Shown: positions 57,952-64,000 of the stretch, piece by piece
Numbering within the stretch: position 1 is the stretch's first letter
How the letters are laid out: each line of letters opens with the position of its first letter
Assembly: GCA_949293245.1 (NCBI GenBank)
Contig: CASFCS010000014.1
Span: 28,319 to 92,318, forward strand
Direction: 5' to 3'
Length of the DNA stretch: 64,000 nucleotides
From: an uncultured bacterium
GTDB lineage: Bacteria; Bacillota; Clostridia; Oscillospirales; Oscillospiraceae
Notes under the pieces: model-generated
What the model saw: the letters and a program-made list of their open reading frames with translations, nothing else
What the model was told of the DNA's origin: nothing
Database searches by the model: none
Program-made: the position numbers and the translations under genes

Positions 57952-58084
57952 GGATTCAATCTTATTTTGCCGCCTCCGGGCGTCAAAACTCTGCCGAGAG
58001 CTTTTGGAGCCTGCACGACACGTTCTGTTTCTTGCATAGACTTTGGCTTTTTCGACAGCCTGTTGTCATCAACTGGAAAGCCGG

Positions 58085-58690
58085 TCAGGAGCGTTTTTCC
58101 TTCCGCCGCCGGCGGGGGGTATGGGTGGGGCTGCCACCCAGGGGGAAGCGCGCCTGGAGATGGCGGCGGTAGAGCAGGGTGGCGGTAAGGCCGCACAGGC
58201 TGCCCACTCCCGCCCCGGCCAGCACGTCCGTGGGGAAATGGACCCCCACATACACCCGGGAAAAGCCCATCATCACCGCCGCCAGCACCGCCGCCCGCCG
58301 CGCCCAGGGCAGGTCGTCCAGGTTCATGCACAGGGCGGTGGCGAAGGCAAAGGCGGCGCAGGTGTGGCCCGAGGGGAAGGAATTGAGGTCCGCCGAGCGC
58401 AGCAGGGTCTCCAGCCCCTCCACCACGAACCAGGGCCGGGTGCGGGCCACCAGGTTCTTCAAAATCAGGTTGGTGGTCACCAGCCCCAGGAGCATGGAGC
58501 CCAGGGCCAGGGTCCCCGCCCGCCTGGTGCGGCGGAAGGGGAGCATCAGCCCGGCGCTCAGGATAAACACCGCGCCGAAGTTGCCCATGCTGGACCAGAT
58601 GGGCATAAGCACGTCCCCCACTTCGGTGCGCAGATTTTCCTGGATCCACAGCAGGGCCTGCTCGTCCAGCATGACAATGATATCCAGCAC
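58085..58690 (-). CDS. PAP2 family membrane phosphatase
   Basis: A 201-residue lipid phosphatase with about five membrane helices. The three acid phosphatase motifs are present: KNLVARTRPW near residue 76, PSGHT near 106 and SRVYVGVHFPTD near 145. Such enzymes dephosphorylate undecaprenyl diphosphate or phosphatidic-type lipids, recycling carriers for wall synthesis. The start is a GTG with GGAGTG about 10 nt upstream. A basic C-terminal tail stays in the cytoplasm. Confidence 0.92.
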   Translation of the reverse strand: MLDIIVMLDEQALLWIQENLRTEVGDVLMPIWSSMGNFGAVFILSAGLMLPFRRTRRAGTLALGSMLLGLVTTNLILKNLVARTRPWFVVEGLETLLRSADLNSFPSGHTCAAFAFATALCMNLDDLPWARRAAVLAAVMMGFSRVYVGVHFPTDVLAGAGVGSLCGLTATLLYRRHLQARFPLGGSPTHTPRRRRKEKRS

Positions 58691-58718
58691 CCGGTCTCAC
58701 TCCTTTCTCTGTTCAGGC

Positions 58719-58750
58719 GAAAAAGGAGCGGCGTGTTGCCGCCGCTCCTT
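58719..58750 (-). terminator. Terminator after the DUF4330 gene
   Basis: An 11-bp perfect stem (58723-58733 and 58740-58750), 6-nt loop and TTTTT on the minus strand. Confidence 0.85.
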
Positions 58751-58766
58751 GTGCCGGAGACTGTTT

Positions 58767-59300
58767 TCAATCCGCCTCATCCCACACGCAGGAGAGGATG
58801 ACACCCTCCTCAAACTCAAAATGGGACGTCTTGACCACATGCTTCTTGCCGGTGCGCACCTCCTGGGTGCCCACGGTGTTGCGCACCGTGTCGGTCACAT
58901 AGACCTCAATGGTGAACAGGAGGTCCAGCCGGGTGTCGTCCCCGGTGGACTCCACCGCCGCCACCGTTCCGTCAGGCTGCTCCACATAGGTGATGTGGGG
59001 GGTGGCCACGCAGTCCACCACGTAGCCGTTCATCATGTCGCCGGAGGCCATGAGCTGGTCCTTCAAGCCGGCGCTGCGGTAGACATAACGAGTCACCGTC
59101 TCATAGGCGGCGGGGTCCACCTCCGTCACCCGCACCGTGTAGGTCAGCTTGGTGCCGCTGGTCTCGATCTCTCCGCTCTCCGGGGTGGAGGTGAGCTTCA
59201 CCACCACCACCACGGCCACCGCGATGACCAATAAAATCACCAAAAGATCGATCACACTGATCTTTCCGAAGAGCTTTCCCTTGCTGTCCACTATCTTCAT
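58767..59300 (-). CDS. DUF4330 membrane-anchored protein
   Basis: A 177-residue protein with the family start MKIVDSKGKLFGKISVIDLL, one membrane helix (about 18-36) and an extracytoplasmic beta-rich domain. DUF4330 proteins are often found near CsaB and polysaccharide export genes in Clostridia; no biochemical role is established. Here it diverges from the GT4-CsaB gene, and the two promoters overlap, which suggests coordinated expression. It may help assemble the secondary wall polymer, which is inference. Confidence 0.85.
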   Translation of the reverse strand: MKIVDSKGKLFGKISVIDLLVILLVIAVAVVVVVKLTSTPESGEIETSGTKLTYTVRVTEVDPAAYETVTRYVYRSAGLKDQLMASGDMMNGYVVDCVATPHITYVEQPDGTVAAVESTGDDTRLDLLFTIEVYVTDTVRNTVGTQEVRTGKKHVVKTSHFEFEEGVILSCVWDEAD

Positions 59301-59316
59301 AGCCTTCCTCCGTTGC

Positions 59317-59345
59317 TTGACCGTATTCCATACAGCATGTATAAT
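59317..59345 (+). promoter_or_regulatory. Promoter of the GT4-CsaB gene
   Basis: TTGACC (59317-59322), 17 bp and TATAAT (59340-59345); transcription would start near 59352, inside the region transcribed by the opposite promoter. Confidence 0.75.
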
Positions 59346-59386
59346 GGTGGGCAGACGGGCCCTTTCGCCCCTCCGCTTTCTGCATT

Positions 59387-59415
59387 ATTGTATTACATTT
59401 TGATAAGTTAGACAA
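59387..59415 (-). promoter_or_regulatory. Promoter of the DUF4330 gene
   Basis: TTGTCT (59410-59415), 17 bp and TACAAT (59387-59392) on the minus strand; transcription would start near 59380 and cross the plus-strand promoter. Confidence 0.65.
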
Positions 59416-59437
59416 GTATTTTTTCCGGAGGCCCTTC

Positions 59438-61681
59438 ATGAAAGTCATCACCTTGATCAGCGGCGGCGACACCGGCGGCGCCAAAACCCACGTCCATTCC
59501 CTCCTCCAGGGGCTGCAAAAGCACATCGAGGCCCACATGGTGTGCTTCACCGAGGGCCCCTTCACCCAGGAGGCCCGGGAGCTGGGCATCCCCACGGAGG
59601 TCATCACCGGTCACAATATTTTCCGCACCGTCTCCATCCTGCGCAAAAAGATCATTGACGGACACTACGATATCATCCACTGCCACGGCGCCCGGGGCAA
59701 CCTGATCGGCTCCATGCTCCGCCGCTCCACCGGACTGCCGGTGGTGTCCACCATCCACAGCGACTACCGGCTGGACTACCTGGGCCGGCCTTTTTCCCGG
59801 CTGACCTACGGCACCCTCAACGCCATCGCCCTGCGGAAGCTGGACTACTACATCGGCGTGTCCGACGCCATGGTGGACCAGCTCATTGAGCGCCACTTCG
59901 ACCCCCAGCGGATCTTCTCCATCTACAACGGCCTGGACTTCACCCCCCGGCCCGTGGCCATGGACCGGGAGACCTTTTTCCGCAGCCTGGACTTCCCCGT
60001 CTCCCCCGAGGACGTGGTGGTGGGCATTGCCGCCCGCCTCAACCCGGTGAAGGACATCTCCACCCTCATCCGGGGCTTTGCCAAAGCCCACGCCGCCTTC
60101 CCCCGGCTGAAGCTGGCCATCGCCGGCGACGGGGAGGAGATGGACAGCCTGAAGCGGCTGGCCAAGGAGCTGGGGGTGGAGAAGGACGTATGCTTTGCCG
60201 GTTGGCTGAGCGACGTGGACTCCTTCTACCACGCCCTGGACATCAACACCCTTACCTCCCTGTCGGAGACCTTCCCCTACTCCCTCACCGAGGGGGCCCG
60301 GGCCCAGCGGCCCACGGTGGCCTCCCGGGTGGGTGGCGTGCCCTATCTCATCGAGCATGGAGTCACCGGCCTGCTCTTCGATCCGGGTGACAGCGACGCT
60401 CTGGCCCATTGCCTCCAGATGCTCTGCGAGAGCGCCGACCTGCGGGAGCGGCTGGGCCAGCAGCTCTACCAGCGGGCCAAGACCGACTTCTCCCTGGAGA
60501 GTACCATTCAAAAGCAGATGAAGATCTACGAGGACATCCTCCGCCTCCAGGCCCGGCCCCGCCGGAAGCGGGACGGCGCCATCATCTGCGGCGCCTACGG
60601 CCGGGGCAACGCCGGGGACGACGCCATCCTGGAGGCTATCATCGCCGAGATGCGCCAGATCGACCGGGACATGCCCATCTGGGTCCTCTCCCGCAACCCC
60701 AAGGCCACCCGCCTTGCCTACCGGGTGAACACCATCTACACCTTCCATATGCCCGCTTTCCTGCGGCGCATGAGGAAGAGCGCCCTCTATATCAACGGCG
60801 GCGGCTCCCTGATGCAGGACGCCACCAGCCGCCGCTCTCTGTGGTTCTACCTTCTCACCATCTCCTCCGCCCGGCGGATGGGGTGCAAGGTGATGATGTA
60901 CGGCTGCGGCATCGGCCCCATCCGCCACCCCTCCAACCGGCGGCGGGCGGCCCAGGTGATGAACCGCTGTGTGGACATCATCACACTTCGGGACAGCCAC
61001 TCCCGCCAGGAATTGGCCGACATGGGGGTCACCGCCCCGGAGATTCTTCTCTCCGCCGATCCCACGGTAATCCTCCCCGCCGCCCCCCGGGAGGCCGCAG
61101 AGGGCCTGCTGGAGAGCCAGGGGCTGGACCCCAAGGCCCACTTCCTGGGCATCAGCGTGCGGCCCTGGCCCGGCTTCCGGGACCGGGCGCCCATCTTTGC
61201 CCAGGCCGTCGACTATGTCTACGAGACCTACGGTCTTATTCCCGTGTTCCTCCCCATCGAGGCCCGGCTGGACACCGACGCGGCGGAGCACGTGGCTTCC
61301 TTCCTCACCAAGGCCCCCCGCCACATTATGCCCGCCTGTGACCGCTCTGCCAGCACCATCGGCCTCTTTGCCCGGATGGACACGGTCCTCTCCATGCGCC
61401 TGCATGCGCTGATTTTCTCTGCCAGTCACAGCGTCCCCCTGGTGGGGGTGGTGTACGACCAGAAGGTGAGCTCCTTCCTGGAATCTGTGGGGCAGAACCT
61501 CTATATGGACCTGCGGGAACTCAGCGCCGGGGCGCTGTGCGCCATGCTGGACAAGGCCATCGCCAGCGGCAGAGACCGGGAACAGCTCACCCGGAGCGTG
61601 GAGCGGCTGCGGGAGCTGGAGCGTCACAACATCCAGGCCGCCCGGCGGCTTTTGGACCTGGAGCAGGAGACGGCGGGGTGA
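59438..61681 (+). CDS. csaB: Fused GT4 glycosyltransferase / CsaB polysaccharide pyruvyl transferase
   Basis: A 747-residue two-domain enzyme. Residues 1-370 are a GT4 glycosyltransferase: GGDTGGAKTHVHSLLQGL near residue 10, HCHGARGNLIGS near 85 and EGARAQRPTVASRVGGVP near 285 with the donor-binding glutamates. Residues 380-747 are a CsaB-type pyruvyl transferase: AYGRGNAGDDAILEAII near 388, INGGGSLMQDATSRRS near 450, and SMRLHALIFSASHSVPLVGV near 650. CsaB adds ketal pyruvate to wall polysaccharide, the anchor for SLH-domain proteins. The two activities are usually separate genes. It starts with a GGAGG site and is followed 4 bp later by another transferase. Confidence 0.95.
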   Translation: MKVITLISGGDTGGAKTHVHSLLQGLQKHIEAHMVCFTEGPFTQEARELGIPTEVITGHNIFRTVSILRKKIIDGHYDIIHCHGARGNLIGSMLRRSTGLPVVSTIHSDYRLDYLGRPFSRLTYGTLNAIALRKLDYYIGVSDAMVDQLIERHFDPQRIFSIYNGLDFTPRPVAMDRETFFRSLDFPVSPEDVVVGIAARLNPVKDISTLIRGFAKAHAAFPRLKLAIAGDGEEMDSLKRLAKELGVEKDVCFAGWLSDVDSFYHALDINTLTSLSETFPYSLTEGARAQRPTVASRVGGVPYLIEHGVTGLLFDPGDSDALAHCLQMLCESADLRERLGQQLYQRAKTDFSLESTIQKQMKIYEDILRLQARPRRKRDGAIICGAYGRGNAGDDAILEAIIAEMRQIDRDMPIWVLSRNPKATRLAYRVNTIYTFHMPAFLRRMRKSALYINGGGSLMQDATSRRSLWFYLLTISSARRMGCKVMMYGCGIGPIRHPSNRRRAAQVMNRCVDIITLRDSHSRQELADMGVTAPEILLSADPTVILPAAPREAAEGLLESQGLDPKAHFLGISVRPWPGFRDRAPIFAQAVDYVYETYGLIPVFLPIEARLDTDAAEHVASFLTKAPRHIMPACDRSASTIGLFARMDTVLSMRLHALIFSASHSVPLVGVVYDQKVSSFLESVGQNLYMDLRELSAGALCAMLDKAIASGRDREQLTRSVERLRELERHNIQAARRLLDLEQETAG

Positions 61682-61685
61682 CGCC

Positions 61686-62759
61686 ATGAAACAGCTTGTC
61701 TGCCTGTCCTACCGCCCCTGGCGGGGAGTCCCCACCCGGACCCAGCAGCTGCTCACCCGGCTCAAGGACGTCCGCATCCTCTTTTTCGAGCCCCCCGCCC
61801 GGGGGGGCGCCAGCCGTCCGCCCCGGCAGGCCCGGCCCAACATCCTGGTGTACACCCTGCCCCAGGTGATGGAGGTGGATCCCTCCCACCGGTTCTTCTT
61901 CCAGGGAGGGCAGCGGCGGCTGGCCAAGTACATTCGCTCTATTCTGGAGGAGCACCGCTTCCGGGAGCCCCTGCTGTGGCTCACCGACCCGGAGCAGGTC
62001 CATCTGCTGGAGTACCTGCCCCAGAGCGGGGTGGTGTACGACTGTGACCGGGAGTGGGACAACGTCCCCCTCCGGTGGGAGAGCGACCTGGCCCTGGCCG
62101 CCGACGTGATTTTTGCCGCCTCCCCCGGTCTGGTCCACCGCCTCTCCCCCTGCAACGACAACATTGCCCTCATCCCCAACGGGGTCAACCACGTGATGTT
62201 CACCCGTTCCGATCTGGAGCCCCCCCTTCCTCTGCGGCGGCTGCGCCACCCCATTTTCTGCCGGGTGGGCAGCTTGTCCAGCCGGGTGGACTTCACTCCT
62301 TTGTTCCACGCCGCCTCCGCCCGGCCGGAGTGGACCTTTCTCCTCATCGGCCGGTGCAGCGCCAAGGCCGAGCGTACCCTGTCCGCCTTTCCCAACATCC
62401 GCCTGATGGGCCCCGTCCCCTCAGTGGAGGTGCCCGACTGTCTGGCCGCCTGCGACGTATGCTTTGACCTGCTCCGGCTGGACCGGATGGGGAGCGACAT
62501 TCTCTCCCCCCAGCTCTACGAGTACTTCTCCACAGGCAAGCCCGTGGTGACCATGCTGGCTCCCAACCAGGTGGAGGAATTCCCCGACGTGGTGTACGCC
62601 GCCTACAGCGCCCCCGGTTTCCTGCGCTGCTGCGATCAGGCCGTCCAGGAGGACCCCAACTGGGTGTCCCGGCGGCGGAAGGAGTACAGTGCCGCCGCGT
62701 CCTGGGCCCTTCGGGCCCAGGAGATTGACCGCATTCTGGAGACCGCCGCCCTCTTTTGA
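61686..62759 (+). CDS. Glycosyltransferase, GT-B type (TuaH-like)
   Basis: A 357-residue enzyme lying 4 bp after the CsaB fusion. The pattern CLSYRPWRGVPTRTQQLLTRL, GVVYDCDREWDNVP near 117, and the C-terminal PQLYEYFSTGKPVVTML near 277 resembles TuaH and other group 1-like transferases acting on wall polysaccharides. It has no signal peptide, so it works on the inner face of the membrane. Donor and acceptor sugars cannot be read from the sequence. No terminator is obvious before the purine leader. Confidence 0.85.
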   Translation: MKQLVCLSYRPWRGVPTRTQQLLTRLKDVRILFFEPPARGGASRPPRQARPNILVYTLPQVMEVDPSHRFFFQGGQRRLAKYIRSILEEHRFREPLLWLTDPEQVHLLEYLPQSGVVYDCDREWDNVPLRWESDLALAADVIFAASPGLVHRLSPCNDNIALIPNGVNHVMFTRSDLEPPLPLRRLRHPIFCRVGSLSSRVDFTPLFHAASARPEWTFLLIGRCSAKAERTLSAFPNIRLMGPVPSVEVPDCLAACDVCFDLLRLDRMGSDILSPQLYEYFSTGKPVVTMLAPNQVEEFPDVVYAAYSAPGFLRCCDQAVQEDPNWVSRRRKEYSAAASWALRAQEIDRILETAALF

Positions 62760-62899
62760 GGAGAGCGGCGGCAGCGGGCGGTGTGCATGCCCTTTGCGTC
62801 CCTTTGCGAAAGTTTTGACTGAATCGAAATTTTTCCCGGTTTTTTTCTTTCTCTCCTTGTATAAGCTCACAAAAATGAGCCCTTCTCCCCCAAATAGCC

Positions 62900-62928
62900 T
62901 TGAAATTTGGGAGATTGTCCAGTAAAAT
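62900..62928 (+). promoter_or_regulatory. Promoter of the purE operon
   Basis: TTGAAA (62900-62905), 17 bp and TAAAAT (62923-62928). The transcript would start near 62935. The preceding 62760-62900 stretch holds nothing I recognise. Confidence 0.75.
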
Positions 62929-62934
62929 GTCTAC

Positions 62935-63093
62935 ATGATTTGGAAGCTGCTTTGGGAGGTCCCGTCTATGTATGACCGGTTTCCTGTGAACGCATCTCGA
63001 TTTCTCGGTCTCCAGGGTGGTGTTGCGTCCAAATCCGGCGTGTAATCTGCACAGGCTGTCTGCCCCCGGCAGGCGGCCTGTTCTTTATTTTTT
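62935..63093 (+). promoter_or_regulatory. purE leader RNA, candidate attenuation element
   Basis: A 5' region of about 115 nt precedes an intrinsic terminator (63051-63093), which in turn precedes the purE ribosome binding site. This arrangement is that of a riboswitch or attenuator. By eye I find neither the purine riboswitch core (TATA/ATGG/TCTACC) nor the ZTP (pfl) or PRPP (ykkC) consensus. Confidence 0.6.
63051..63093 (+). terminator. Attenuator stem before purE
   Basis: ACAGGC (63051-63056) and GCCTGT (63076-63081) close a two-part stem with GTCTGCC/GGCAGGC inside, followed by TCTTTATTTTTTT. Confidence 0.85.
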
Positions 63094-63110
63094 TCTGGAG
63101 GGATTCTGAC

Positions 63111-63605
63111 ATGAAAAAAGTTGCTGTCATCATGGGCTCCGACTCCGACTGGCCGGTGGTGAAGGGGGCGTGCGACCAGCTGAAAGCCTTCGGCATCCCC
63201 TATGAGGCCCACATCCTCAGCGCCCACCGCACCCCCGCTGCCGCCTCCGCCTTCGCCCGGGAGGCCCGGAACAACGGCTTTGGCGTGCTCATCTGCGCCG
63301 CAGGTATGGCCGCCCACCTGGCGGGCGCCTTCGCCGGCAACTCCACCCTGCCCGTCATCGGCATCCCCATGAAGGGGGGCGCCATGGACGGACTGGACGC
63401 TCTGCTGGCCACGGTGCAGATGCCCAGCGGCATCCCGGTGGCCACTGTGGCCATCAACGGCGCCAAGAATGCCGCCGTGCTGGCCGCCCAGATCCTCTCC
63501 GTGGCGGACGACGACCTGGCCCGGAAGCTGGACCAGGCCCGGCAGACCATGGAGCAGCAGATCGCGGAGAAGGAGGCCAAGCTCCAGCAGGAGCTGGAGG
63601 GCTGA
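63111..63605 (+). CDS. purE: N5-carboxyaminoimidazole ribonucleotide mutase
   Basis: A 164-residue purine biosynthesis enzyme that moves the carboxyl group of N5-CAIR to form [16 protein letters not shown] near residue 8, SAHRTPAAA near 40 and [16 protein letters not shown] near 65 are the diagnostic class I PurE motifs. The usual length and position, directly before purC, fit. GGAGGGATT precedes the ATG. No purK is next to it. Confidence 0.97.
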   Translation: MKKVAVIMGSDSDWPVVKGACDQLKAFGIPYEAHILSAHRTPAAASAFAREARNNGFGVLICAAGMAAHLAGAFAGNSTLPVIGIPMKGGAMDGLDALLATVQMPSGIPVATVAINGAKNAAVLAAQILSVADDDLARKLDQARQTMEQQIAEKEAKLQQELEG

Positions 63606-63658
63606 GCGCCGCTATCCATCCCCACTCTATGATTTTATAAAGGAAGGAACGATTCGCA

Positions 63659-64000
63659 ATGAACAAGGTCGAAATGCTGTACGAGGGCAAGGCCAAGAAG
63701 GTCTTTTCCACCGAGGACCCCAACGTGGTCATCGTGTCCTACAAGGACGACGCCACCGCCTTTGACGGCCTGAAGAAGGGCACCATCACCGGCAAGGGGG
63801 CCATCAACAACCAGATGACCAACTTCCTCATGCAGCAGCTGGAGAAGGCCGGCGTGCCCACCCACTTCGTGGAGGAGCTCAGCGAGCGGGAGACCGCTGT
63901 AAAGAAGGTGACCATCGTCCCCCTGGAGGTCATCATCCGCAACGTGTCCGCCGGCTCCTTCGCCAAGCGCTTCGGCGTGGAGGAGGGCATCGTGTTTGCC
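63659..64000 (+). CDS. purC: SAICAR synthetase, partial (cut by window end)
   Basis: The first 114 codons of phosphoribosylaminoimidazole-succinocarboxamide synthase, which joins CAIR and aspartate. [13 protein letters not shown] near residue 6, KDDATAFDG near 29, the nucleotide-binding [13 protein letters not shown] and [20 protein letters not shown] near 87 match PurC. AAAGGAAGGAA precedes the ATG at 63659. The frame stays open at the window edge, so the truncation is only by the window. Confidence 0.96.
   Translation, partial: MNKVEMLYEGKAKKVFSTEDPNVVIVSYKDDATAFDGLKKGTITGKGAINNQMTNFLMQQLEKAGVPTHFVEELSERETAVKKVTIVPLEVIIRNVSAGSFAKRFGVEEGIVFA

Noticed and set aside
57738..58084. Long minus-strand frame running from the PAP2 gene into the hairpin cluster
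   Set aside because: It is out of frame with PAP2, crosses several perfect hairpins and has no ribosome binding site.

Overview
The window reads as a chromosome segment of a GC-rich low-spore-type Firmicute, most likely a Clostridia member close to the Oscillospiraceae (Flavonifractor, Intestinimonas or Lawsonibacter type). This rests on strong AGGAGG ribosome binding sites, TTGACA-17-TATAAT type promoters, a T-box leader, KtrAB, YqeG, YhbY, a CD1247-type protein, CsaB and DUF4330 proteins, GTG and TTG starts, and no outer-membrane genes. The genus is an inference; no rRNA is present. Apart from a few repeats and duplications this is core genome: no phage, insertion sequence, plasmid or CRISPR array was seen.

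Layout. 1-3100: a tRNA-Pro(GGG) carrying an 18-bp internal tandem duplication, then (minus strand) a T-box-led operon of a DMT-family permease, a cupin and tyrS. 3100-9030 (plus): a small unknown protein, sbcD-sbcC, and a fused DUF134/NifX-like metal-sensing protein with a histidine-rich tail. 9057-14480: CD1247-type protein, a 130-bp tandem repeat array, efp, an M24 peptidase, a GNAT, an Nfo-like TIM barrel, yqeG, and on the plus strand a small GH18-like protein. 14534-18512: rpsU, a leuS broken by two lesions, and a malic enzyme.

18620-38630 is one long minus-strand block of housekeeping genes, transcribed ktrB, ktrA, a SpoU methyltransferase, dprA, topA, trmFO, plsX, acpP, rnc, smc, a zinc ribbon protein, ftsY, rph, rdgB, yhbY, a nadD-yqeK fusion, an LCP ligase and rsfS. 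It joins potassium uptake, DNA processing and segregation, fatty-acid initiation, protein targeting, RNA maturation, NAD synthesis and ribosome silencing. A 100-bp ghost copy of the smc 3' end separates smc from the zinc ribbon gene.

38798-46339 (minus): a MATE exporter, the pheB-like/hom/lysC aspartate-pathway operon, and a class A penicillin-binding protein with an extracytoplasmic zinc ribbon. 46574-50471 (plus): a DUF1292 protein, a probable 6S RNA, a membrane-anchored foldase, tcdA, and two half-size TauE proteins. ruvX (minus) diverges from the translation/transcription cluster rpmG, secE, nusG, rplK, rplA, rplJ, rplL (51243-54934), with an L10 leader and attenuator before rplJ. 55015-59300 (minus): a two-component system, a PAP2 phosphatase and a DUF4330 protein. 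59438-62759 (plus): a GT4-CsaB fusion and a second glycosyltransferase, suggesting pyruvylated secondary cell wall polymer synthesis. The window ends in the purine genes purE and purC (truncated by the edge), preceded by a leader with an intrinsic terminator.

Most interesting: the T-box (UAC specifier by eye) placed ahead of a permease and cupin rather than tyrS itself; the DUF134-NifX fusion that keeps an internal ribosome binding site at the domain junction; the intergenic repeat family after efp and rplA; the tRNA duplication; the damaged leuS; and the purE leader, which matches no purine-linked riboswitch consensus I could recognise by eye.
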